Assembly: GCF_018402035.1 (NCBI RefSeq)
Contig: NZ_JAGYJN010000001.1
Coordinates: 558,001 to 622,000, forward strand
Direction: 5' to 3'
DNA from: Roseicyclus sp.
GTDB lineage: Bacteria > Pseudomonadota > Alphaproteobacteria > Rhodobacterales > Rhodobacteraceae
DNA length: 64,000 bases
The notes under the pieces are model-generated. The model was given only the letters and a program-made list of their open reading frames with translations, was not told the DNA's origin and ran no database searches. Below, piece after piece: positions 25,361 to 34,781 of the stretch. Each line of letters starts with the position of its first letter. The first letter of the stretch is position 1. A program made the position numbers and the translations under genes.

Positions 25361-25421
<61 letters not shown>

Positions 25422-25492
25422 ATCTGGAGCGCGGTATAGCTGCCCGCCCCATCTGCCGCAACGGGAAATGCGGCAAGGTGGATCGGCTGCCC

Positions 25493-26626
25493 CTATTGGG
25501 CCAATTGCGTCTCGGCGGCGTGGGCGGCTTCGATCTCGGCGGCCTTCTTCTCAACCTGTTCGACGATATGCTCGACCATCTGGTCATTGGAGAGTTTATG
25601 GCTTTGCTTGCCTGCCAGATAGACCATGCCAGACCCGGCACCGCCGCCGGTAAAGCCCACATCGGTCATCAGCGCCTCACCCGGCCCGTTCACCACACAG
25701 CCGATGATCGAAAGGCTCATCGGCGTCTTGATATGCTCCAGCCGCTTTTCGAGCGCCTCGACCGTCTTGATCACATCGAAACCTTGCCGCGCACAGGATG
25801 GGCAAGAGATGATGTTGACGCCCCGATGGCGTAGGCCCAGCGACTTCAGGATCTCGAAGCCCACCTTGACCTCTTCGACCGGATCGGCCGACAGGCTGAC
25901 GCGGATCGTGTCGCCGATCCCTGCCCAAAGCAAACTTCCCAGCCCGATTGCCGATTTGATCGTGCCCGACATCAGGCCACCAGCCTCGGTGATACCAAGA
26001 TGGATGGGGGCGTCCGTCGCCTCGGCCAGACCTTGATAGGCGGCAGCGGCAAGGAAAACATCCGAGGCTTTGCAGGAAATCTTGAACTCGTGAAAGTCGT
26101 TGTCTTGCAAAATGCGGATATGATCGAGGCCGCTTTCGATCATCGCCTCGGGGCATGGCTCGCCATATTTGTCGAGCAGATGCTTTTCAAGGCTGCCGGC
26201 ATTGACCCCGATACGGATCGAACAGCCATGATCGCGCGCGGCCTTGATGACCTCGCGCACGCGGGAGGCGTCGCCGATATTGCCGGGATTGATCCGCAAA
26301 CAAGCAGCGCCTGCCTCGGCGGCCTCAATCGCGCGTTTGTAGTGGAAATGGATATCGGCCACGATTGGCACGGGGCTTTCGCGCACGATCTCATGAAGCG
26401 CGCGTGAACTGTCTTGATCGGGCACCGAGATGCGCACGATATCGGCACCTGCATCGGCGCAGCGCTGCACCTGATCAATCGTGGCCCTGACATCGGTTGT
26501 CAGCGTGTTGGTCATGGTCTGCACGCTGATCGGTGCATCACCGCCAACCGGCACGCGGCCGACATGGATCTGGCGGCTTTTGCGCCGTGCAATGGAACGC
26601 CACGGTCTGATCGGGTTATGTGACAT
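25493..26626 (-). CDS. ispG: 4-hydroxy-3-methylbut-2-enyl-diphosphate synthase (flavodoxin-type)
   Basis: The 377-residue MEP-pathway enzyme that turns MEcPP into HMBPP for isoprenoids (quinones, carotenoids). The TIM-barrel start [20 protein letters not shown] is typical, with [17 protein letters not shown] and RINPGNIGD following. 4Fe-4S cysteines lie in [12 protein letters not shown] and in [11 protein letters not shown], with the catalytic Glu following. The C-terminus is slightly acidic and variable. It lies between tRNA-Arg and a RodZ-like gene on the same strand, 99 bp apart, an arrangement often seen in alphaproteobacteria. Confidence 0.96.
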   Translation of the reverse strand: MSHNPIRPWRSIARRKSRQIHVGRVPVGGDAPISVQTMTNTLTTDVRATIDQVQRCADAGADIVRISVPDQDSSRALHEIVRESPVPIVADIHFHYKRAIEAAEAGAACLRINPGNIGDASRVREVIKAARDHGCSIRIGVNAGSLEKHLLDKYGEPCPEAMIESGLDHIRILQDNDFHEFKISCKASDVFLAAAAYQGLAEATDAPIHLGITEAGGLMSGTIKSAIGLGSLLWAGIGDTIRVSLSADPVEEVKVGFEILKSLGLRHRGVNIISCPSCARQGFDVIKTVEALEKRLEHIKTPMSLSIIGCVVNGPGEALMTDVGFTGGGAGSGMVYLAGKQSHKLSNDQMVEHIVEQVEKKAAEIEAAHAAETQLAQ

Positions 26627-26725
26627 GCGCGGACCTTTTCGCTCGTCCTTCAGGGCTTTGCGGGTAGGATAGCCATGTCAAGCGCAGTGGACAACGGGGC
26701 ATGCGCGCGGCGTGACAGCGCGCGC

Positions 26726-27958
26726 TCAGTTATCGCCAGCCGCACCGATGACAAGTGCCGCAACCTCGGGCAGGTCGGGATCGATCACCGCGTTGGCCAT
26801 GGCGTAGCTTGCGCTCACGGCATCTGCCGATAGGGCGATATCGCGCACCACCGTGGCACCCGTACCGGCTGGCCCAAGCGTCACACCATTCACCATGAAA
26901 TAGACCGAGCCCGCGTTGCCCGAGCGCAGCACGGGCGGCGCATCACCGCCAAGCGCCACGGTATAGCTATCGCCACGGTTCAAGGTGCCTTCGAACAAGG
27001 TTTCCCCCGATGCGGCGCTAACCCTGATCCAAGAGGGGCGCACGGCGAAAACGACCAATTCATCGTCGCGCGCTTCGGTCACTTGCACGGCGCTTGCCGT
27101 TGCTTGCTCTTGGGCCAAGCTTGCAGCCGTCGCGGGGCGCTGCGGGGCTAGGCCCGCCGTCGCGACGCCGGGGCCGATGGCACCCACCTGATCAGGATCA
27201 AGCGTGGCCAAGGCACCGTCGCGCGGTGTCAGCACTGGCGCATCCAAAGCCTGTGGGCGGTGCATCCGGGGCGCATTGTCCATGGTGGGCAGGGTCACGC
27301 CGAAATCTTGTGCAACCTCGAAGTTGCCCGCGCGCGCGCCGGCAAGCGGATCAAGCTCGGCCAAAGGCATGGGTGCATCTTCGAGTGGGGCGATTTGAAG
27401 CCGCTGGATATCGTGCAGCACCGCCCAAGCGCCGTAGCCGATCCCCAGCACCAATGCGACCAGCACCGCAAACGAGCCCAAAGCGCCCGGTTCAATCCCC
27501 GCGAAAGGGCTTTGACGACTGGGGCCAAAACTGATCCGACCGCCAGAGATGACGTCGTTTGGATCAACAAGGCGGGGTATCTGTGTTGCGGATCGTTGCG
27601 CGGGTTTGCCATGTTGGGCCGCGCTGTCATGCACGCCGCTAAAGCCGCTCTCGGTGCAAAAACGCCGATAGCTCCACTCCGGATCAATCCCGAGATAGCG
27701 CGCATACGAGCGGACATAGCCCGCGATGAAACCCGGGCTTGAGAAAGCACCCACATCGCCATTTTCGATTGCGGCAATATAGGCCGCGCGGATCTTGAGT
27801 TCGCGTTCGACATCCAAAAGCGATTTGCCCATGGTGGCACGCTCACCGCGCAACAGATCGCCAAGGGGAACATCCGTGATGTCGTAGCCATCAAAGCCGC
27901 TGGCAGGGGCCGCAACGCTATAGGCGCTCTCCGCCATCTGGTCTTGATCCTGCCCCAT
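26726..27958 (-). CDS. RodZ-like HTH membrane protein with C-terminal DUF4115 domain
   Basis: A 410-residue cytoskeleton-linked protein. The N-terminal HTH_25 domain is LGDLLRGERATMGKSLLDVE through YVRSYARYLGID (about residues 30-95). A single membrane helix, LGSFAVLVALVLGIGYGAWAVL, lies around 160-181. A Pro/Ala-rich periplasmic linker precedes DUF4115 (WIRVSAASGETLFEGTLNRG and FMVNGVTLGPAG). RodZ proteins couple MreB to cell-wall synthesis. ATG at 27958 is used; a TTG just before is possible. It sits upstream of ispG on the same strand. Confidence 0.88.
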   Translation of the reverse strand: MGQDQDQMAESAYSVAAPASGFDGYDITDVPLGDLLRGERATMGKSLLDVERELKIRAAYIAAIENGDVGAFSSPGFIAGYVRSYARYLGIDPEWSYRRFCTESGFSGVHDSAAQHGKPAQRSATQIPRLVDPNDVISGGRISFGPSRQSPFAGIEPGALGSFAVLVALVLGIGYGAWAVLHDIQRLQIAPLEDAPMPLAELDPLAGARAGNFEVAQDFGVTLPTMDNAPRMHRPQALDAPVLTPRDGALATLDPDQVGAIGPGVATAGLAPQRPATAASLAQEQATASAVQVTEARDDELVVFAVRPSWIRVSAASGETLFEGTLNRGDSYTVALGGDAPPVLRSGNAGSVYFMVNGVTLGPAGTGATVVRDIALSADAVSASYAMANAVIDPDLPEVAALVIGAAGDN

Positions 27959-28121
27959 CAACCGCTCACTTTTGTCGCGGCGCCCCCAGATCTCAAGATC
28001 TAGTGGGTTATTCGCCGCCTACCCCAACCAGCATACATCACTTCGGAGTGATTCCCCAGCACTTCCGATCACCTCTGTTGGGTTAACATGCTTACAGGCT
28101 GTGGAAAACAACCAGATATGG

Positions 28122-29345
28122 CTATCCGGCCATCTCGGCACGATTCAGCGCACAATGGCTCCAGAGCGCGTCCATCGCGCGCACGAGCGCATCCATGGCC
28201 TTTGGGTCATGCACTGGCGAGGGCGTAAAGCGCAGCCGCTCGGTGCCGCGTGGCACGGTGGGGTAGTTGATCGGCTGCACATAGATGCCAAATTCTGACA
28301 ACAGCATGTCCGAGATTTTTTTGGTATGCACCGGGTCGCCCACGATGACCGGCACGATGTGGCTGCCATGGTCGATGATCGGAAGGCCCATGCCCTTGAG
28401 CCGCAGCTTGAGGACGGCAGCGCGTTCTTGATGCAGATCGCGCAAGCCCTGATCGGATTTCAGATGCCGCACACTGGCCGCAGCCCCCGCCGCAATCGCA
28501 GGCGGGATCGAGGTGGTGAAGATGAAGCCCGGCGCGTAACTGCGGATCGCGTCACACATTTTGGCACTGGCCGCGATATAGCCGCCCATCACGCCGTACG
28601 CCTTGCCGAGCGTGCCGTTGATGATGTCGATCCGGTCCATCAGACCCAGCTTTTCGGCCACGCCACCCCCGCGCGGACCGTATAGGCCCACGGCATGCAC
28701 CTCGTCGAGATAGGTCAGCGCGCCGAATTCGCGGGCCAATTCCACGATCTCGGCGATGGGGCCGAAATCGCCATCCATCGAATAAACGCTCTCAAAGGCG
28801 ATCAGCTTGGGTGCCGATGGATCGTCGGCGGCAAGTTTCGCGCGCAGATCGGCCAGGTCATTGTGCTTGAAGATCCGCTTGGCCCCGCCATTGCGGCGGA
28901 TCCCCTCGATCATCGAGGCATGGTTGAGCGCGTCCGAATAGATGATCAGCCCCGGAAACAAGAGCGGCAGCGTGGAAAGCGTCGCATCATTGGCGATATA
29001 GGCGGAGGTAAAGACAAGCGCCCCCTCCTTGCAATGCAGATCGGCCAATTCAGCCTCAAGCTGTTTGTGATAGACAGTTGTGCCCGAGATGTTGCGCGTG
29101 CCGCCAGAGCCTGCACCCGTGGCCTCTAACGCCTCATGCATCGCAGAAAGCACGGCGGGATGCTGGCCCATGCCAAGATAGTCGTTGCCGCACCACACGG
29201 TGATATCTTGTTCGCTGCCATCGGGTTTTTTCCACACGGCATGGGGAAACTGGCCGCGACGGCGCTCGATATCGATAAAGGTGCGATAACGCCCCTCGGT
29301 ATGAAGGCGGCCAATCGCGGTGTCGAGCGCGCTGTTATAATCCAC
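28122..29345 (-). CDS. hemA: 5-aminolevulinate synthase
   Basis: The PLP enzyme of the Shemin pathway, condensing glycine and succinyl-CoA into 5-aminolevulinate for haem and bacteriochlorophyll. The GTG start at 29345 ([20 protein letters not shown]) follows GGGGGAGAGA about 8 bases upstream and gives 407 residues, the length of Rhodobacter HemA. An ATG-type reading from 29426 would add 27 unrelated residues. [28 protein letters not shown] and the PLP lysine in [15 protein letters not shown] are clear. It stands alone on the minus strand. Irr, encoded at 54863, is known to influence hem genes in relatives. Confidence 0.95.
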   Translation of the reverse strand: MDYNSALDTAIGRLHTEGRYRTFIDIERRRGQFPHAVWKKPDGSEQDITVWCGNDYLGMGQHPAVLSAMHEALEATGAGSGGTRNISGTTVYHKQLEAELADLHCKEGALVFTSAYIANDATLSTLPLLFPGLIIYSDALNHASMIEGIRRNGGAKRIFKHNDLADLRAKLAADDPSAPKLIAFESVYSMDGDFGPIAEIVELAREFGALTYLDEVHAVGLYGPRGGGVAEKLGLMDRIDIINGTLGKAYGVMGGYIAASAKMCDAIRSYAPGFIFTTSIPPAIAAGAAASVRHLKSDQGLRDLHQERAAVLKLRLKGMGLPIIDHGSHIVPVIVGDPVHTKKISDMLLSEFGIYVQPINYPTVPRGTERLRFTPSPVHDPKAMDALVRAMDALWSHCALNRAEMAG

Positions 29346-29580
29346 TGGCTGTCTCTCCCCCTTCCGGCGCGCCCTGCGATGGGCCCGGCTGTCAAAGACG
29401 CTTGCTTCTGTCTTGTCCGGCGACATAGGCCGTGATGCCCATGAGGGCCAAGTTACAAAATGCCGCGCACCCAGCTTTGACCTAGATCAAACCGGCAAGG
29501 GCGTCGTGGCGCTGTCTGGACATTTGCGCGCGCCTTGTATCTGCTTGGCCCCGAGCAGCGCCCAAACCGGAGAAACCCCC

Positions 29581-30957
29581 ATGTCGCTTGACGCCGTTTT
29601 GACCCGTATCGATGCCGATCTGGAGCCGGCGCTGGCGCGGTTGTTCGCGCTGTTGCGCATCCCCTCGATCTCGACCGATCCGGCCCATGCGGGCGATGTG
29701 CGCGCCGCTGCCGATTGGCTGCGCGATGATCTGGCCAGCATGGGCTTTGCCGCGGCGGTCCATGACACGCCGGGCCATCCGATGGTGGTGGGACAGATGG
29801 ATGGGCCGGGGCCGCATGTGCTGTTTTACGGCCATTACGATGTGCAGCCTGTCGATCCGCTATCGCTTTGGGATCGCGCGCCCTTTGATCCGGCGCTGGA
29901 CGAGACACCAAAGGGCCGCGTGATCCGCGCGCGCGGTGCCGCCGATGACAAGGGCCAGCTCATGACCTTTCTGGAGGCCTGCCGCGCGATCATCGCGGAA
30001 ACCGGCCGCCTGCCCTGCAAGGTCACGGTGTTCTTGGAAGGCGAGGAGGAATCGGGGTCGCCATCGCTGGTGCCGTATCTCAAGGAACATGCCGATATGC
30101 TGCGCGCCGATCTGGCCTTGATCTGCGACACAGGCCTTTTCTCGGATGATGTGCCCGCCATCACCACGCAGTTGCGCGGCATGCTGGGCGAAGAGATCGT
30201 GATCACCGGCCCCCGGATCGATCTGCATTCGGGCATGTATGGCGGCATCGCGATGAACCCGATCCGGGTGCTGAGCCGCATCTTGGCGGGGCTGCATGAC
30301 GATCAGGGCCGAGTGCAGGTGCCGGGCTTTTATGACGGGGTGGAGGAGTTGTCGCCGGAACTGGCCGCACAATGGGCGGGCTTGGGCTTTGATGACGCGG
30401 CCTTCCTGGGCGAGGTCGGGCTATCGCATCCGGCCGGCGAGGCCGGCCGCACGGGGCTGGAGATGATCTGGTCGCGCCCCACAGCCGAGGTGAACGGGAT
30501 CACCGGCGGCTATACAGGGGCGGGCTTTAAGACGGTGCTGCCCGCGCAAGCCTCGGCCAAGGTGTCGTTCCGTCTGGTGGCGGGGCAAGATCCGCTCAAG
30601 CTGCGCGCCGCGTTCCGCGATTGGGTGCGCGCGCAAATGCCGCCCGATTGCAGCGTCACTTTTCACGCGCATGGCGCAAGCCCGGCCAGCCAGATGGATA
30701 TCGGCCATCCCGCCTTTGAGATGGCGCGTCGTGCGCTCAGCCAAGAATGGCCCGGCGAGGCGGCCTTTATCGGCGGTGGCGGCTCGATCCCCGTGGCGGG
30801 GTATTTCAAAGAGATTTTGGGGATGGATTCGATCCTTGCCGGTTTCGGCAAGGATGATGACGCCATCCATAGCCCGAACGAGAAATACGACCTGACGAGT
30901 TTTCACCGCGGGACGCGCGCTTGGGCGCGTATTTTGACGGGGCTTGGAGCAAGCTAA
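29581..30957 (+). CDS. M20-family dipeptidase/metallopeptidase
   Basis: A 458-residue zinc peptidase (CNDP/DapE/PepV-like). Metal ligands appear in HVLFYGHYDVQPVDP (His-x-Asp), in RGAADDKGQLMTFLEAC (bridging Asp), in VFLEGEEESGSPSL (catalytic Glu and Glu ligand), in LICDTGLFSD (Asp), and the last His in DAIHSPNEKYDL. The dimerisation lid has HSGMYGGIAMNPIR. The ATG at 29581 follows GGAGAAACCCCC. It probably hydrolyses dipeptides or N-acyl amino acids. It is divergent from hemA and convergent with the MATE gene. Confidence 0.92.
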   Translation: MSLDAVLTRIDADLEPALARLFALLRIPSISTDPAHAGDVRAAADWLRDDLASMGFAAAVHDTPGHPMVVGQMDGPGPHVLFYGHYDVQPVDPLSLWDRAPFDPALDETPKGRVIRARGAADDKGQLMTFLEACRAIIAETGRLPCKVTVFLEGEEESGSPSLVPYLKEHADMLRADLALICDTGLFSDDVPAITTQLRGMLGEEIVITGPRIDLHSGMYGGIAMNPIRVLSRILAGLHDDQGRVQVPGFYDGVEELSPELAAQWAGLGFDDAAFLGEVGLSHPAGEAGRTGLEMIWSRPTAEVNGITGGYTGAGFKTVLPAQASAKVSFRLVAGQDPLKLRAAFRDWVRAQMPPDCSVTFHAHGASPASQMDIGHPAFEMARRALSQEWPGEAAFIGGGGSIPVAGYFKEILGMDSILAGFGKDDDAIHSPNEKYDLTSFHRGTRAWARILTGLGAS

Positions 30958-30966
30958 GCGCGCGAT

Positions 30967-31009
30967 GGGGGCTCTGCCCCCGCGCCATTGGCCCTTGGGC
31001 CAATGGCGC
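30967..31009. terminator. Two adjacent hairpins between convergent M20 and MATE genes
   Basis: GGGGGC-TCT-GCCCCC (30967-30981) is followed at once by a 13-bp perfect stem with a two-base loop, GCGCCATTGGCCC-TT-GGGCCAATGGCGC (30982-31009), then CCCCCGGAGTATTTAG. From memory, the GGAGTATTT tail after GC-rich hairpins recurs at gene ends in many Rhodobacteraceae. It is likely a transcript 3'-end element serving one or both genes. Confidence 0.6.
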
Positions 31010-31022
31010 CCCCCCGGAGTAT

Positions 31023-32408
31023 TTAGAAAGCAAAGATGGGCAGCTCAGGTAGACGCAGGCCCAGAGTGCGGCGCGCAGGTCCACGCCAAAACCGCGTCAT
31101 CATCAGCCCGGCGGCAAAGGCCAGCCCCACCACAAGCCCCGCCCAAATCCCTTCACCGCCAAAGCCCATGGGAAAGCCCAAGAACCATGCGGCGGGCAGG
31201 CCCAACAGCCAGTAAGACACCAGCGCATAGATCATCGGCACGCGCGTATCTTGCACACCGCGCAGCAGGCCCAGCGCCATCACCTGCCCCGCATCGGCCA
31301 GTTGAAACAGCGCCGCAACCAAAAGCAGGCTGGCGCCCATGGCGATGATCTCGGGGCGCAGCGGGTCGGCGGGATCGAGAAACAGGCCGATGAGCGGCGC
31401 AGGGATAAGCAGGAAGGCCGCGATGGTGGCCGCAACCATGGCGCCCGACAAGATCAGCGCAGAAAACCCCGCCAGCCGCAGATTGGCGATATCGTCCACG
31501 CCCCAAGCCCGCCCGGCGCGCACGGTGGCCGCTTGGCTCAGCCCGATATGCACCATGAAGGTGGTCGAGCAAATCTGGATCGCGATCCCATGGGCGGCCA
31601 GCGCATTAGGGCCAAGCCAGCCCATCATCACCATCGTCGCCATGAACAGGCCCGATTCCGACAAAAGCGTCAGACCGATGGGCCAGCCGAGGCGAAAGAC
31701 TTGGCCCATCGCCTCCCAATCTGGGTTCCAGAAGCGGGCAAAAAGCGTGTCTTGTCTCAGGTCTTTGTGCATGGCGGCATAGAGCGCAGGCACCACGAGG
31801 ATCAGCAGATGCGTCAAAAGCGAGGCCAGCGCCGCACCGCGCACACCCATTTCCGGCGCGCCAAGATTGCCGAAGATCAGCACCCAGTTGGCGAAAGCAT
31901 TGAAGGCCACACCGGCAAGTGTTGCCCAAAGCACGATGCGCGGATGATCAAGCGCCGAGAGATGACTGCGCAACACTGTCATCAATACGGCAGGCGCGAT
32001 GCCCCATCCGGCGATCACCAGATAGGCCTCGGTCAATTCAGCAACCAGCGGGTCTTGACCCAAGGACAGCATGATCGGCCCGGAGAATAGGAAGAGCGGC
32101 ATCGCAAGCGCCGAGAAGATCAGCCCGATCCATAGCCCCATCCGCGTGACGCGCCGCACCTGGCGGCGGTCGTCATTGGCCGCGGCGGCCGCCACAAGCG
32201 GCATCACCGCCAATCCAAAGCCCATGCCAAGGATCAAGACCACATGGAAATAGCTGCCACCAAGTGCCACGGCCCCCAGTTCCGCAACACCATACCAGCC
32301 CATCATCACCGTATCGGTAAGCGTGATGGCGATTTGGGCCAACATGCTGCCGATCAGCGGAAGGCCAAGGGAAAGCGTGGCGCGAAGATGGTGGGAGAGG
32401 GGTGACAT
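31023..32408 (-). CDS. MATE-family multidrug/Na+ efflux protein (NorM-like)
   Basis: A 461-residue protein with 12 predicted membrane helices in two MatE halves. The first half has LSLGLPLIGSMLAQIAITLT and DTVMMGWYGVAELGAVALGG; the second begins GWPIGLTLLSESGLFMATMV. These are NorM-type signatures. It should export cationic drugs or metabolites using Na+ or H+. The ATG at 32408, MSPLSHHLRATLSLGLPLIG, is the family start; an upstream reading would add 28 Arg-rich residues. It is 52 bp downstream of the NicO gene on the same strand. Confidence 0.92.
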   Translation of the reverse strand: MSPLSHHLRATLSLGLPLIGSMLAQIAITLTDTVMMGWYGVAELGAVALGGSYFHVVLILGMGFGLAVMPLVAAAAANDDRRQVRRVTRMGLWIGLIFSALAMPLFLFSGPIMLSLGQDPLVAELTEAYLVIAGWGIAPAVLMTVLRSHLSALDHPRIVLWATLAGVAFNAFANWVLIFGNLGAPEMGVRGAALASLLTHLLILVVPALYAAMHKDLRQDTLFARFWNPDWEAMGQVFRLGWPIGLTLLSESGLFMATMVMMGWLGPNALAAHGIAIQICSTTFMVHIGLSQAATVRAGRAWGVDDIANLRLAGFSALILSGAMVAATIAAFLLIPAPLIGLFLDPADPLRPEIIAMGASLLLVAALFQLADAGQVMALGLLRGVQDTRVPMIYALVSYWLLGLPAAWFLGFPMGFGGEGIWAGLVVGLAFAAGLMMTRFWRGPARRTLGLRLPELPIFAF

Positions 32409-32460
32409 GATCCCTGCCCTTAGCCTTGGGGATTGCAACCGGCAAGGGGGCAAGCGCCGC

Positions 32461-33357
32461 TCACAGCGCGGCCAGCGCGGTGCGCGCGGCAAGGATCGCG
32501 ATAAACCCGCCCACCGCGATCTCGATCATCGGCTGGATACGGGCGAGGGCCGGGCTTTCGGCAAGGCCGGCCAGAACGCCGCGCCGCATCATCACCGCGC
32601 CAAGCGCCACGGCGATGGTCAGCGCCGCCGTTCCCAAGGCCATGGCCATTGTGGCCGCCACGCCGATGGCGAAAATTCCCATCTGCGCGGTCAAGATCAA
32701 GATAAAGAGCGCGCCGGTACAGGGCCGGATCGCAATGGCCCCGATCAAGAGTGCCATGTCGCGCCAGCCTGTTGCGGCGGCGATGTCTGCAGGATCAGGC
32801 AGATGGGCATGGCCGCAGGTGGTGCAGTGAGGGCCATGGTGGTGATCATGGTGATGGTGCCGCTGAGCGGCGCGCAGCCGCGCCAGCCCGCGCCAGACCA
32901 GCCATAGCCCGATCAGCGCAATCGCCCCAAAACTAAGCGGGGCCAGCAAACGGTCGGCCAGATCGGTCATTTGCGCACGGCCCAGTTGCCAGACCCAGAC
33001 GCCTGCACCCACCAAAGCGACAGCGCTCAGCCCTTGGGCCAAGCTCGCGATCAAGGCCACGGTTGAAAGCCGCCATGCGCCCACGGCACGCGCCGCGCCA
33101 TAGCCGCCGATCAAAAGCTTGCCATGCCCCGGCCCTGCGGCATGGAAAAAGCCGTAGCTGAAACAGACGATTAAGAAACCGGCCAGCGCCGCCCCCTCAC
33201 CCGCGCGCAGCGCGCGCAGCCCGCCTGCCATGGTATCTTGCGCCCCACGTTGGCCCGAAAGCGCCCATTGCGTCAGTGCGCGATCCGCACCGCTGGCGTA
33301 AAGCACCGCCAACACCGCGATCAGTGCCAAGGTGATCAAACTGATCAGTCGGGGCAT
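32461..33357 (-). CDS. Nickel/cobalt transporter, NicO/RcnA family, with His-rich loop
   Basis: A 298-residue inner-membrane protein with about six helices. FHAAGPGHGKLLIGGYGAAR holds the family's metal-binding HAxGPGHGK motif. A cytoplasmic loop HHHHDHHHGPHCTTCGHAH should bind Ni2+, Co2+ or Zn2+. Later, AIAIRPCTGALFILILT is also characteristic. The start overlaps the DUF1007 gene by 13 bp, a common alphaproteobacterial pairing. RcnA-type members export, others import, and the sequence alone does not settle the direction. Confidence 0.88.
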   Translation of the reverse strand: MPRLISLITLALIAVLAVLYASGADRALTQWALSGQRGAQDTMAGGLRALRAGEGAALAGFLIVCFSYGFFHAAGPGHGKLLIGGYGAARAVGAWRLSTVALIASLAQGLSAVALVGAGVWVWQLGRAQMTDLADRLLAPLSFGAIALIGLWLVWRGLARLRAAQRHHHHDHHHGPHCTTCGHAHLPDPADIAAATGWRDMALLIGAIAIRPCTGALFILILTAQMGIFAIGVAATMAMALGTAALTIAVALGAVMMRRGVLAGLAESPALARIQPMIEIAVGGFIAILAARTALAAL

Positions 33358-33998
33358 GCGATCACCGCACGATCGGCGAAATGCGCACCGACAGGGGGGA
33401 AATTATCCTCGGCCGCGACCGCGCCACCAATCTCTTGCAGTGCTGCCTCCAAAACAACATAGGCGGCGTCAAGATCGGCACGTTCCAGCGTAACGGTGCA
33501 GCCCGCCCTGTCATCAGCCGCGATGTCGAGGATCATCTCGAAGGCGATGTAGAATTCGGGGTCAAAGATCTGCGCCACGACCGGGGCCGAAGGCGTGGCC
33601 CCTTGAACGGCACGGCGATGGGTCGTCTCGATCTGACCATTGGGAAGCATGGAAAACGACACCGGCTCGGGCGCGCCAAGGGCCAAGGGATCGCCCGATT
33701 GGCTGAGGACCAACCCACCCGAGAACCCGCCGCCCCAATTCAGATCGAAGCCCAGCATCGCGGCCGTCTCATCAGGGTTCAAGATCATGTCGTGATCGGG
33801 GTCGAGGTCATAGTCGCTGGCAATCAGCAAGGAATAAAGCTCATCATAGCGCCATGTCACCTCGACTGCGGTGACAGCGCCCTTTGCGTCATGAAACAGG
33901 CGCAGCCCGGCATCGACAAAGATATGGGGATGGGCAGCAAGCGGCAGCGCCGCGCCGAAGCTCAGAAGAACAGCAAGCGAAAGACGAGATGTCACCAT
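33345..33998 (-). CDS. DUF1007-family periplasmic protein, partner of NicO transporter
   Basis: A 217-residue secreted protein. The signal peptide MVTSRLSLAVLLSFGAALPL is followed by AAHPHIFVDAGLRL, whose HPH motif opens every DUF1007 protein. VEVTWRYDELYSLLIASDYDLD and DPEFYIAF are further family features. DUF1007 genes regularly precede NicO-type transporter genes, as here with 13 bp overlap, and the HPH N-terminus suggests metal binding in the periplasm (inference). ATG at 33998 is preferred over a longer reading from 34061, which lacks a signal peptide. Confidence 0.85.
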   Translation of the reverse strand: MVTSRLSLAVLLSFGAALPLAAHPHIFVDAGLRLFHDAKGAVTAVEVTWRYDELYSLLIASDYDLDPDHDMILNPDETAAMLGFDLNWGGGFSGGLVLSQSGDPLALGAPEPVSFSMLPNGQIETTHRRAVQGATPSAPVVAQIFDPEFYIAFEMILDIAADDRAGCTVTLERADLDAAYVVLEAALQEIGGAVAAEDNFPPVGAHFADRAVIACPD

Positions 33999-34188
33999 AA
34001 AGCTCAGATAGGAGAAAAGCGGCAGGTTGCACAGCCCCCGCCGCGCCGACCGGCCCGCCATCGCGCATCAGTGATCAACCTATTGTTCGCCATATCGGCG
34101 GCGTTGTTTCGCAAACATCGCGTAATCCGACATATTCATGCCGCGATTGCGCACTACTCAAACCGACGAGCGCGAAACGGGTGGTGCA

Positions 34189-34632
34189 ATGCATTTTGAC
34201 CTTAAATCCTTTTGGCATACTGAAAACGGAGCCATCACCGTTGACTGGACCGTGCTGGGTGCGGCTGTGGTTGGGTTGTCCTTGGCAACCGCCGCGGCGT
34301 TGACGGGCACGTTGGATATGGTGATCTCGCGCGTCGACCATGAGCTGCGCAGCCAACAACTCAGCGATGATTTCGTGCAATACACCCCCGCCCATTTCGA
34401 ACAGCTGCTTTCACAAGCCGCGATCGATACAGAGACGGCACAATCCCTGTTTGCCATCGCAAACGGCATGATGAACCAAGATATCATCAATGCGCTGGCT
34501 CAGGGCCTTGAACGTATGGCGAACGGAACCCTCTCGAAGGGCGACCAAGCCATGCTCTATGCGATCGCCTCGGTCGCATATCAGCGCAACATTGTCGATG
34601 ATCACATTCTCAAGGCTCATTTTGGGTTTTGA
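34189..34632 (+). CDS. Flp/TadE-like small membrane-anchored protein
   Basis: A 147-residue protein that begins MHFDLKSFWHTENGAITVDW and continues with a hydrophobic helix TVLGAAVVGLSLATAAALTG. The ENGAITVDWTVL stretch resembles the N-terminus of Flp pilins and related Rhodobacteraceae proteins. The remaining 100 residues are polar and helical without a known domain. No tad/cpa pilus genes are nearby, so it is an orphan. An upstream in-frame ATG at 34138 is less likely. Exported or membrane-anchored location is inferred. Confidence 0.6.
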   Translation: MHFDLKSFWHTENGAITVDWTVLGAAVVGLSLATAAALTGTLDMVISRVDHELRSQQLSDDFVQYTPAHFEQLLSQAAIDTETAQSLFAIANGMMNQDIINALAQGLERMANGTLSKGDQAMLYAIASVAYQRNIVDDHILKAHFGF

Positions 34633-34781
34633 ACCCGCGCTGATCGCGCCGGGCACCATGCCTCCCGTTCATGACCAGCCATAAAACGCGCAGCTTTTGC
34701 GCGACACAGCCCCCTTCCCCTTTCCCCAGCACCCTAAACCTGCCAGTATGCGCGCGAGCACATACAAGATAGAGCAGGAAT

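Noticed and set aside
28037..28052. Small hairpin ATCACT-TCGG-AGTGAT downstream of hemA
   Set aside because: Only 6 bp and no T-run on the minus strand, so terminator function is not supported.
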